From: Flavobacterium psychrophilum
GTDB lineage: Bacteria > Bacteroidota > Bacteroidia > Flavobacteriales > Flavobacteriaceae
NCBI GenBank assembly: GCA_022730285.1
Contig: DZCQ01000035.1
Location: forward strand, 1 to 17,527
Direction of reading: 5' to 3'
DNA length: 17,527 bases
Shown: positions 7,902 through 15,004 of the stretch, piece after piece
How positions within the stretch are numbered: position 1 is the stretch's first letter
Layout of the letters: each line of letters starts with the position of its first letter
Made by a program: the position numbers and the translations under genes
The notes under the pieces: generated by a model
Database searches by the model: none
What the model was told of the DNA's origin: nothing
The model's input: the letters and a program-made list of their open reading frames with translations, nothing else

Positions 7902-9158
7902 TTATTCTGCAGAATTAGGAATTGTTTCTAGTTCATAAATTTCTAAATCAAAATAAACAACCGAAGCAATTATATGATCAAAGATATCACTCATAATATA
8001 TTCGTAGTTCACAAATCGTTTATCGTTTGAAAAAGCATATATTTCTAACGGAATTCCTTGTGGTGTTGGTTGCAGATGCCTACATAAAATGGTCATTTCA
8101 TTATTTATACTAGAATGATTTTCTAAATAAAGGGTAATATATTTTCTAAAAACACCAAAATTAGTCAAATTTCGTCCATTTATTGCTATAGATTTATCAA
8201 CATGATGTGCTGTATTGTGTTTTAAAATATCTATTTGCTTTTTTTGTAAATATGGTTTTATAATTTGAATTTTTTTCAATTCTTCTATCTCATTAGTTTC
8301 TAAAAAATGAATGCTACTGCTCTTTATCAGAAGATGTCTTTTAATACGTCTTCCACCAGAATTTTGCATACCACGCCAGTTTCTAAAACTATCAGAAATA
8401 AGACTATATGTAGGAATTGTAGTAGTTGTGTAATCAAAATTACGCACTTTAACCGTTGAAAGGTTAATTTCGATAACATCTCCATCGGCACCAAATTTAT
8501 CAAATGTAACCCAATCTCCAATTCTAACCATATCGTTTATTGTAACTTGTACGCTTGCTACAAATCCTAAAATGGTATCTCTAAATATTAAGATTATTAA
8601 TGCCGAAATTGCTCCTAATATTTGGAGAATTCTGTCGCTATCTAAATTAAAAAGTTTGGCAATAATGATGGTTAGCCCAAATATCCAAAGCATAATCATT
8701 ACAACTTGTATGTAGCTATCTATTGGTTTATCGCTGTATTCTGGAATGCCTTTTAAGTAATCTCGTAAGGAATTAAAAACAGTTCTAATAATCCAAAGTA
8801 CTAAAAGAACTATGTATATACCAATTAATTTCCCAAATATACTTTCCCAAGAAGAAAATTTCTCTAATATGATAGGCACCGATTTATATATGTAAACCAA
8901 TGGAATTAAGTGCGAAATATATTTAGCAGTTTCATTAGTTACAAGTAAGTCATCAAACTTTGTTTTTGTTTTTTTTGCAACAATAAACATAACGGTTACT
9001 AGTGTAAATCGAAAAATATAAAAGAGAATATATACAATAAAAAATAATGATACAAGATTTACTGCAAGACTTAAATAAGAAGCTATAATTTCATTAAAAC
9101 CAATTTTTAGCAAAAAAATCTCACACCAACCAAATATCTTTTCTGTGAATTTAAGCAT
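7902..9158 (-). CDS. MscS-family mechanosensitive channel, YbdG-like
   Basis: Inner-membrane channel likely to open under membrane tension and protect against osmotic down-shock. It has 418 residues, close to E. coli YbdG (about 415). Hydrophobic segments fall at about 27-60, 79-95, 107-130, 150-172 and 175-205; the last is the pore-lining helix, leading into the MscS beta domain (VTINDMVRIGDWVTF, about 204-219). The IPTYSLISDSFRNWRGMQNSGGRRIKRH region (about 248-275) is the hallmark of the YbdG branch. The C-terminal cytoplasmic part holds long, charged stretches. Its start overlaps the end of the upstream DUF3817 gene by 8 nt, so the two are co-transcribed and probably translationally coupled. 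Confidence 0.88.
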   Translation of the reverse strand: MLKFTEKIFGWCEIFLLKIGFNEIIASYLSLAVNLVSLFFIVYILFYIFRFTLVTVMFIVAKKTKTKFDDLLVTNETAKYISHLIPLVYIYKSVPIILEKFSSWESIFGKLIGIYIVLLVLWIIRTVFNSLRDYLKGIPEYSDKPIDSYIQVVMIMLWIFGLTIIIAKLFNLDSDRILQILGAISALIILIFRDTILGFVASVQVTINDMVRIGDWVTFDKFGADGDVIEINLSTVKVRNFDYTTTTIPTYSLISDSFRNWRGMQNSGGRRIKRHLLIKSSSIHFLETNEIEELKKIQIIKPYLQKKQIDILKHNTAHHVDKSIAINGRNLTNFGVFRKYITLYLENHSSINNEMTILCRHLQPTPQGIPLEIYAFSNDKRFVNYEYIMSDIFDHIIASVVYFDLEIYELETIPNSAE

Positions 9159-9435
9159 TTTCCAGATATTTTTTCTCTACATAAAATGTTGCAAATGGTA
9201 ATAATGATGCTAACAATACAATAAAAAGGGTTTTAAAATTCCATTGTAAGATTTTTTTAAACAAAAAAGCTAAAATTATATAACCAATGAATAGAACGCC
9301 ATGACTCATACCTATTGGGTATAATAATGTTTTGTAAAGTGCAATGTTTGTTGGTTTTATAAGTAGCATATTGCCAAATAAAACTAAGTACGAAACTCCT
9401 TCAAGAATGGCAACAATTTTAAATAATTTAAGCAT
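9151..9435 (-). CDS. DUF3817 small integral membrane protein
   Basis: A 94-residue protein with three hydrophobic segments (about 5-25, 40-60 and 68-85) and a short polar tail ending in EKKYLENA. The pattern KIVAILEGVSYLVLFGNMLLIKP, with GMSHGVLFIGYI in the middle, matches DUF3817 (YdzA-like membrane proteins) as I know it. Function unknown. It is the first gene of a two-gene unit with the YbdG-like channel and overlaps it by 8 nt, which hints at a related membrane role but does not show one. Confidence 0.75.
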   Translation of the reverse strand: MLKLFKIVAILEGVSYLVLFGNMLLIKPTNIALYKTLLYPIGMSHGVLFIGYIILAFLFKKILQWNFKTLFIVLLASLLPFATFYVEKKYLENA

Positions 9436-9457
9436 TATGAGTTAATTAATATTTGTA

Positions 9458-9465
9458 CAAAAGTA
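9458..9465 (-). promoter_or_regulatory. Promoter -7 element TACTTTTG for the DUF3817/channel pair
   Basis: On the minus strand this reads TACTTTTG, an exact TAnnTTTG match, 22 nt before the ATG of the DUF3817 gene. The -33 position has no TTG at the usual spacing; GTG at 9489-9491 is the nearest match. The same octamer serves the divergent helicase gene. Confidence 0.55.
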
Positions 9466-9537
9466 CTAAAATTTAAAATCATAACTAGCACTTAAAAAAA
9501 ATGAATTTTACAAAAAATAAAAAAAAATGAATAATAA

Positions 9538-9569
9538 TTGGTAAGAACCTTTTTTATAGCGTACTTTTG
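9538..9569 (+). promoter_or_regulatory. Helicase gene promoter, TTG-N21-TACTTTTG
   Basis: TTG at 9538-9540 and TACTTTTG at 9562-9569 are separated by 21 nt, a full match to the Flavobacterium consensus TTG-N17-23-TAnnTTTG. Transcription would start near 9575, leaving about 16 nt before the ATG at 9591. This rules out the in-frame TTG at 9567 as a start codon, since it is part of the -7 element. Confidence 0.75.
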
Positions 9570-9590
9570 CCAAAATTGAAAATACCCAAC

Positions 9591-11132
9591 ATGCCCAATA
9601 CCTACCTAATACCAGAAGTTGAAGAGAAAAAAGTATTATACAATTACCAAACCAGAGATATAAATGCCATTTTTAATAAAATGGATTCCGTGAATCATAA
9701 TTACCATTTGCTATATCAGTTGCCCACTGGTGGAGGAAAAACAGTTATTTTTTCTGAAATTGTTAGACGATATTTAGAAAAATACGACAAAAAAGTAGTA
9801 GTATTAACTCACAGAATTGAACTTTGTAAACAAACCTCTAAAATGCTAAAAGGGTTTGACGTAAAAAACAAAATTATCAATTCTAAAGTAAAAGACCTAC
9901 CAGATCAGCACGAATATTCTTGCTTTGTTGCAATGGTAGAAACCTTGAAAAACAGGCTAAATGACGAAAAATTATTAATTGATAATATAGGGCTTGTTAT
10001 TATTGATGAGGCACATTACAATTCGTTTAGAAAACTCTTCGGAATGTTTTCAGAATCCTTTATATTAGGAGTTACAGCCACACCGTTAAGCTCTAATATT
10101 AAACTTCCAATGTATGAAAATTACAAAGAACTACTAGTTGGAGATCCAATAGGCACTTTAATAGAAAACGAATTTCTTGCAAAAGCAAATACTTTTAGCT
10201 ACGATGTAGGATTGTCTAGCTTAAAAATTGGAATAAATGGGGATTATACTGTTAAATCATCCGATGAGTTGTATTCACAATTAGACATGCAAAATAAATT
10301 GTTACATGCCTATGAAGAAAAGTCGAAAGGTAAAAAAACTTTAATTTTTAATAATGGTATAAACACTTCGTTATATGTTTATGAAACTTTTAGAGAAGCA
10401 GGATTACCTATTAAACATCTAGATAATACAACCACTACAGAGGACAGAAAGGCAATATTGCAATGGTTTAAACACACTCCAAGTGCCATTTTAACATCTG
10501 TGGGGATTTTAACCACAGGTTTTGATGAACCAACCGTAGAAACCATTATTATAAATAGAGCAACAAAATCCTTGACATTATATTTTCAAATGATAGGTCG
10601 TGGATCTAGAAAACTACCTAATAAGAATGAATTTACCATTATCGATTTAGGAAATAATGCTGCAAGATTTGGATTATGGGATCAAAGTATAGATTGGCAA
10701 CATATATTCAAATCACCTGAATATTACTTAGATAATTTAAGAGAAGATGCAGAAATTGAAGCGCATTTTAAATATGAAATGCCCCCAGAATTACGTGCTA
10801 AATTTAAAAATTCTGTAGAGGTAACATTTGATGTTGATGCAGAGCATAAAAAAGTAATTGCAGCAAATTTGCGTTCTAAAGTTGTTTTAGAAAAATCTTT
10901 AAACCAACATGCAACTATTTGCATTGAAAATACCGAAGAATTAGCAGATGCAAAAAAATTATCAAAAGAATTAGCAGATGATATTGAATACAGAATGAAG
11001 CGATATGCCAAGTGTTTGAGTCAATGTAGTAAGAATTATAGAGAATGGCTAATAGAAGATTATAAATTGCAATTACAACTATTAATAGGTAAAAAATATA
11101 GAGAGAAAATATTTGCAATGAGTGATGAATAA
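9591..11132 (+). CDS. Superfamily II DEAD/DEAH-box helicase
   Basis: An ATP-dependent nucleic-acid helicase or translocase of 513 residues. Helicase motifs are in order: Q-like YNYQTRDI (17-24), Walker A LPTGGGKT (44-51), DEAH (139-142), TATP (162-165), motif V ILTTGFDEP (306-314) and motif VI QMIGRGSRK (333-341). The fold and spacing resemble the RadD/type III restriction-like group, and the substrate cannot be told. The C-terminal quarter (about 400-513) is charged and helical with no known domain that I recognise. The start is set at the ATG at 9591 because the frame's earlier TTG (9567) lies inside the promoter. It is transcribed alone; no methylase or nuclease partner is present, so I do not call it a defence gene. 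Confidence 0.88.
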   Translation: MPNTYLIPEVEEKKVLYNYQTRDINAIFNKMDSVNHNYHLLYQLPTGGGKTVIFSEIVRRYLEKYDKKVVVLTHRIELCKQTSKMLKGFDVKNKIINSKVKDLPDQHEYSCFVAMVETLKNRLNDEKLLIDNIGLVIIDEAHYNSFRKLFGMFSESFILGVTATPLSSNIKLPMYENYKELLVGDPIGTLIENEFLAKANTFSYDVGLSSLKIGINGDYTVKSSDELYSQLDMQNKLLHAYEEKSKGKKTLIFNNGINTSLYVYETFREAGLPIKHLDNTTTTEDRKAILQWFKHTPSAILTSVGILTTGFDEPTVETIIINRATKSLTLYFQMIGRGSRKLPNKNEFTIIDLGNNAARFGLWDQSIDWQHIFKSPEYYLDNLREDAEIEAHFKYEMPPELRAKFKNSVEVTFDVDAEHKKVIAANLRSKVVLEKSLNQHATICIENTEELADAKKLSKELADDIEYRMKRYAKCLSQCSKNYREWLIEDYKLQLQLLIGKKYREKIFAMSDE

Positions 11133-11230
11133 TCACCAAAACAATACTTTTTAATACAAAATAGAGTAATAATAAATTGAACTATAATTTATATTATGTA
11201 AAATAGAAATAAATTGTTTAATGTAATTCG

Positions 11231-11258
11231 TTGGTTTCACAATAAATTAATAACTTTA
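11231..11258 (+). promoter_or_regulatory. Likely promoter of the CBS/DUF294 gene
   Basis: TTG at 11231-11233 and TAACTTTA at 11251-11258 are 17 nt apart, one mismatch from the TTG-N17-23-TAnnTTTG consensus. The CDS starts at 11296, giving a leader of about 30 nt. The 163-nt gap before it is otherwise plain A/T-rich DNA without a clear terminator for the helicase gene. Confidence 0.5.
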
Positions 11259-11295
11259 TAGAAATGTTTTTACACCTATTTTAAAAACTAAATAA

Positions 11296-13212
11296 ATGAG
11301 TAATTCTATCACACAAAAAATTGCAGAATTTTTAAAAAAATACGAACCCTTCAGCTTTTTAAATTTTGAAGATTTAGAATTAATTGCAAGTTCTGTCAAG
11401 GTAATATATTTAGAAAAAAATAAAAACTTATTTCAGATTAATGACGAATTACACGATAATTTTTATGTAATGCATTCTGGAGTTTTACATCTTACAGTAG
11501 TATCTGATGCCGAATATTCGTTATTAAATAAATGCCATTCTGGTGATATATTTGGATTAAGACCTTTTTTTGCTAAAAACAATTACCAAATGACCGCCAA
11601 AGCACAACAAGATTGTGTAATCTATGCCATTCCTATCGAAACATTTAAACCATTTGTAAGCCAAAACTCTAAAATATTAGACTATCTTTTAGAAAGTTTT
11701 GCAAATAATACAAAAAATTCATCTGGAAAAGAAAGTTTAAACAAATTAATCGCTGACAATTTAGTAAGCACAGAAAATACAACAGATAATTCATATTTTC
11801 AGACACTTTCTTATTCAAAAACACCACTAAAAGTCAGCAAAGATACTAGCATACAAGAAGTTGCTAGCTTGATGACTAATAGCTTAATGGAAAGTGCATT
11901 AATTACTCAAAATGAAATGGTTATAGGAATTGTAACCGATGCAGATTTTAGATCTAAAATAGCAACAGGTAAGTACAAACTAGAAGATTCTATTAACAAA
12001 ATTATGAGTTATCCTGTACAAACAGTTGCTGAAAACATTTCACTTGCCGAGGCACAATTAGTGATGCTAACACATGGAGTCAATCATCTTTGTGTAACCG
12101 AAGATGGAACTGATAAGACCGTTAGTCGAGGAATTATTTCTCAAAATGACCTAATTGTTTCACAAGCCAATAATCCCGGAGTACTTCTTAAGGAAATTAA
12201 AAATGCAAGAAACGTTACACAATTAAAACAGGTTCATAATAGCTTAACCAAAATTGTACAAAATTCTTTATTAAAAAATGTTCCTATTAATCATATAAGT
12301 GCTATTGTTGGAGAACTTACCTTGTCAATAATAAGACGTTTAACGGAATTAGCTATTTTAGATTTAGGCTCCCCTCCTACTAATTTTGCCCTATTAAGTA
12401 TTGGAAGTCAAGGACGTAAAGAACAATTGATACTTACAAACCACAATAATCTTTTAATTTTTGAAGAAGTAGTTCCAGAAAAATATGGAGAGGTAAAAAA
12501 TTATTTTTTACAATTAACAAAAAAAGTAACAGCCCGACTAGAAGAAATTGGTTATGAACATTCTGCCCAAGGATATGTTGCTAGCAATCCTGAATATTGC
12601 AAATCCATAACTGATTGGACTAACCAATATAATAACTGGATTTTAACACCCGGAGAAAATAGCAACGAAAACAAAACCTTATTTCTAGACTACGAACTAG
12701 CATTTGGAGATGTTAATTTAGAGAACAAATTAACAGAAATAATTTTCAAAAACACAAAAAACAATTCCCTTTTTTATGATTATTTAGGAAATATTACTCT
12801 AAAAAATCCTTCTCCTGTAAATTTTTTCAAAAAGTTTAATTTAGAAGAGGATACTCCAAATAAAGGAAAATTTGACATTAAAAGTAGAGCTTTACAACCT
12901 TTAATTGATGCCGCTAGAATGCTAGTTTTAAATTTTGAAATTAAAGGCATAAATAATACTTACCTTAGGTTCAAACAATTAGCACTTACTGATACAGAAA
13001 ATTCTGAAATTTATTTACAATCCGCAGAAGATTTTCTTACATTATTAAAAATAAGAACCATGGAAGGACTCAAAAATGATAATTCAGGGCAATATATTAA
13101 CATCGACGATTTTTCAAAGACTGAAAAAGAAAAACTTAAAAATGCTTTAGTATCGATGCATGACTTGGAAAGTATTATTAAAAGCAAATTCAAATTAACT
13201 CACTTTTCATAA
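11296..13212 (+). CDS. cNMP-binding/CBS/DUF294 protein with a degenerate nucleotidyltransferase site
   Basis: A 638-residue multidomain signalling-type protein. In order: a Crp-like cyclic-nucleotide-binding domain (about 15-125, with FYVMHSGVLHL and GDIFGLRPFFA), two CBS repeats (about 170-225 with IGIVTDADFR, and 235-290), a DUF294 putative nucleotidyltransferase domain (about 300-440) and a DUF294 C-terminal domain (about 470-625). No membrane segment, so cytoplasmic. The nucleotidyltransferase signature GSQGRKEQ (370-377) is intact, but the metal-binding stretch reads TNHNN (381-385) where relatives usually have TDQDN, with Asn at both 382 and 384. Catalysis by that domain is therefore doubtful, while nucleotide sensing may persist. 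It is followed after 1 nt by a DnaQ-like gene, a pairing that I recall as common in this phylum. Confidence 0.87.
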   Translation: MSNSITQKIAEFLKKYEPFSFLNFEDLELIASSVKVIYLEKNKNLFQINDELHDNFYVMHSGVLHLTVVSDAEYSLLNKCHSGDIFGLRPFFAKNNYQMTAKAQQDCVIYAIPIETFKPFVSQNSKILDYLLESFANNTKNSSGKESLNKLIADNLVSTENTTDNSYFQTLSYSKTPLKVSKDTSIQEVASLMTNSLMESALITQNEMVIGIVTDADFRSKIATGKYKLEDSINKIMSYPVQTVAENISLAEAQLVMLTHGVNHLCVTEDGTDKTVSRGIISQNDLIVSQANNPGVLLKEIKNARNVTQLKQVHNSLTKIVQNSLLKNVPINHISAIVGELTLSIIRRLTELAILDLGSPPTNFALLSIGSQGRKEQLILTNHNNLLIFEEVVPEKYGEVKNYFLQLTKKVTARLEEIGYEHSAQGYVASNPEYCKSITDWTNQYNNWILTPGENSNENKTLFLDYELAFGDVNLENKLTEIIFKNTKNNSLFYDYLGNITLKNPSPVNFFKKFNLEEDTPNKGKFDIKSRALQPLIDAARMLVLNFEIKGINNTYLRFKQLALTDTENSEIYLQSAEDFLTLLKIRTMEGLKNDNSGQYINIDDFSKTEKEKLKNALVSMHDLESIIKSKFKLTHFS

Positions 13213-13213
13213 C

Positions 13214-13747
13214 ATGTTAGATTGGATTAAAAACATAAACAAACCAACGCCTACTTTTTGGCTAGAATATATTGCAAAATTTTCTCAAAAATCTACCCGA
13301 TATGTAGTAATTAGTACCCAAAGCACTGGTATAAATCCAAAAAAAGACACCTTAATTTCTATTGGTGCAATTGCAATTATAGATAATCAAATTGTAGTAA
13401 AAGATAGTTTTGAATTATCCTTAAACGATAGTACAACATATGAAATATTAATTGAAAAATTTATCAATTATATCCAAAATTCAATTTTAATAGGTCATAA
13501 AATATACATCGATATTGAAATTATTAACGAAGCATTATCTAAACTAAATTGTGGAAGACTTAAAAATGAAGCTCTTGACATTGAAGTAATGCATAAAAAG
13601 TGGAATGACTTATCCGACAAAAGCATTTCTCTTAACGAGATACTTTCTAGCTACAACATTACACCACAGGAACGAACAAATTCTATGGAAGATGCGTTTT
13701 CTATCGCATTGTTGTTCTTAAAATTACGTAAAAAATTAAAATTATAA
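13214..13747 (+). CDS. DnaQ/PolC-type 3'-5' exonuclease fold protein, probably catalytically impaired
   Basis: A 177-residue protein with the RNase H-like exonuclease fold. The first motif reads YVVISTQSTGINPKKDTLISIGAIAI (30-55): the DxE pair expected in VxDTETTG is S34 and Q36. The second motif GHKIYID (94-100) keeps D100. The third, TNSMEDAFSIALLF (155-168), keeps D160 but has T155 where DEDDh enzymes have His. With two acidic ligands and the general base missing, ordinary two-metal exonuclease activity is unlikely. The gene is intact, starts 1 nt after the CBS/DUF294 stop and appears co-transcribed with it. An epsilon-type proofreading subunit is unlikely. It ends in a hairpin shared with the convergent lgt unit. 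Confidence 0.78.
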   Translation: MLDWIKNINKPTPTFWLEYIAKFSQKSTRYVVISTQSTGINPKKDTLISIGAIAIIDNQIVVKDSFELSLNDSTTYEILIEKFINYIQNSILIGHKIYIDIEIINEALSKLNCGRLKNEALDIEVMHKKWNDLSDKSISLNEILSSYNITPQERTNSMEDAFSIALLFLKLRKKLKL

Positions 13748-13762
13748 TTCTTTACGTAATTT
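13721..13762. terminator. Hairpin between convergent genes, possible bidirectional terminator
   Basis: AAATTACGTAAA (13721-13732) is the exact reverse complement of TTTACGTAATTT (13751-13762). After one A-C mismatch the stem continues for 5 bp (13734-13738 with 13745-13749) around a 6-nt loop. The stem spans the exonuclease stop codon and lies 18 nt from the lgt stop on the other strand. It is A/T-rich and lacks a long T tract, so termination is plausible rather than certain. Confidence 0.45.
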
Positions 13763-13779
13763 CAAAATATAAATTTTTA

Positions 13780-14745
13780 CTATTCAGAAACTTTTTTTGC
13801 ATTAAAAATAAAGAAAAATCCAGCAAGTATAAAAGGAATACTTAACCATTGCCCTGTGGACAAAATTCCTAAAACAGATTCAAAACCACCTTGACTCTCT
13901 TTCACAAATTCTACAATTATTCTTACTGTAAATAATAAAACTAAAAATAATCCAAACAAAAATCCTTGTTTAAGTCTAGCATCTGTTTTCCAATACAAGA
14001 AAAACAAAATGGCAAATACAAATACATACCCAAATGCTTCGTATAATTGTGATGGGTGCCTGAATGGAATTTCGTTTAAAATATAAGCAAAATTAGGATC
14101 TTTTTCTATGGCATTATATGCCTGATTCAAATTGTTAGTTTTAGTTATTTCGTATATATTTTTATCTGCCCAAAATTCGTCTTCTCTAATAAATTTAACT
14201 CCATAAAAAGGATTGCTATTAGTAATTGGCCCATAAATTTCGGAATTAAAAAAATTTCCTAATCGAACAAAAATCCCACCACTTGCCACTGGTAAAACTA
14301 TTCTATCTAAAATCCATAAAATAGGTTTTTTTAAAACTTTTTTAGTGTAGAAAAACATAAAAATTATAACAGAAATTGCAGCTCCATGACTAGCTAAACC
14401 TCTATAACCTGTAAATTCCCACCCTTTAATAAAACCAAAAATGGTTTCGTTTGGATTTTCTCTAATTGGCAAAAATATTTCTAATAAATGATTCGGATAA
14501 TAATCAAACCAATGGTAGAAAATAACATCTCCAAGCCTTGCACCAATTAGTATAGAAAGTACCATATATACTAATAAACTGTCTAACTTTTCGATAGGCT
14601 CATTTTCTCTTTTAAAAATTGGTTTCATTATAAACCAACCTAATGTAAAAGCAATTACAAACATTAAACTATAAAAATGTAAAGTAAAAGAACCAATTTG
14701 AAAACCTTCCGATGGATTCCATATAATTTGCAAGGTGTGTATCAT
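13780..14745 (-). CDS. lgt: Prolipoprotein diacylglyceryl transferase
   Basis: Inner-membrane enzyme that moves a diacylglyceryl group from phosphatidylglycerol to the lipobox Cys of prolipoproteins, the first step of lipoprotein maturation. It has 321 residues with about seven hydrophobic segments. Landmarks are RGLASHGAAI with H120, the Lgt signature FVRLGNFFNSEIYG (159-172) with R161 and N164, RHPSQLYEA (229-237), and VRIIVEF with R275. It is somewhat longer than E. coli Lgt (about 290), with an insertion near 185-220 that I believe is common in Bacteroidota. Last gene of a minus-strand run, 8 nt after yidD. Confidence 0.94.
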   Translation of the reverse strand: MIHTLQIIWNPSEGFQIGSFTLHFYSLMFVIAFTLGWFIMKPIFKRENEPIEKLDSLLVYMVLSILIGARLGDVIFYHWFDYYPNHLLEIFLPIRENPNETIFGFIKGWEFTGYRGLASHGAAISVIIFMFFYTKKVLKKPILWILDRIVLPVASGGIFVRLGNFFNSEIYGPITNSNPFYGVKFIREDEFWADKNIYEITKTNNLNQAYNAIEKDPNFAYILNEIPFRHPSQLYEAFGYVFVFAILFFLYWKTDARLKQGFLFGLFLVLLFTVRIIVEFVKESQGGFESVLGILSTGQWLSIPFILAGFFFIFNAKKVSE

Positions 14746-14753
14746 AGAATATT

Positions 14754-14996
14754 TTATTGTTTAGTAATTTTATCTGGTACTGGATCATATCCAGATTTCC
14801 CCCATGGGTGGCAACTAGAAATTCGTTTTATAGCTAAAAAACTACCTTTAAATAAGCCATGCTTTTTTAGTGCTTCAATGCTGTAAGCAGAACAAGTTGG
14901 CTCAAAACGACAACTTGGTCCTTTTAAAGGCGAGAGCACAACTTGATAAAATCGAATCAAAAAAACAAATGGATATATAAGTATCTTTTGTAACAT
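14754..14996 (-). CDS. yidD: Membrane protein insertion efficiency factor YidD
   Basis: An 80-residue protein of the YidD family, thought to help YidC-dependent insertion of inner-membrane proteins. The N-terminal amphipathic/hydrophobic helix (5-22) is followed by the family signature [17 protein letters not shown] (22-38) and then [13 protein letters not shown] (62-74), including the conserved cysteines C29, C35 and C62. It lies 8 nt from both cysS and lgt, so the three are one transcription unit. yidD is often near rnpA/yidC in other bacteria; here it sits beside lgt, another envelope-biogenesis gene. Confidence 0.94.
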   Translation of the reverse strand: MLQKILIYPFVFLIRFYQVVLSPLKGPSCRFEPTCSAYSIEALKKHGLFKGSFLAIKRISSCHPWGKSGYDPVPDKITKQ

Positions 14997-15004
14997 CTTA
15001 TTTT

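Noticed and set aside
9567..9590. Upstream TTG start for the helicase, adding 8 residues
   Set aside because: The TTG is part of a TTG-N21-TACTTTTG promoter, so it would be upstream of the transcript start; ATG 9591 is the first good start.
10936..10980. 15-nt direct repeat AAGAATTAGCAGATG, 30 nt apart
   Set aside because: Only two copies, within the helicase C-terminus, encoding a similar helical EELAD/KELAD pair; no sign of a repeat array or mobile element.
9591..11132. Helicase as part of a restriction or phage-defence island
   Set aside because: No methylase, nuclease, integrase or other defence gene is adjacent; neighbours are housekeeping genes and base composition is even.
11172..11192. 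7-bp inverted repeat ATAAATT/AATTTAT after the helicase gene
   Set aside because: A/T only, short and without a T tract; expected by chance in DNA of this composition.
14698..14886. Plus-strand open frame of 62 codons across the lgt/yidD junction
   Set aside because: Antisense to two well-supported genes, with no family resemblance and no promoter.
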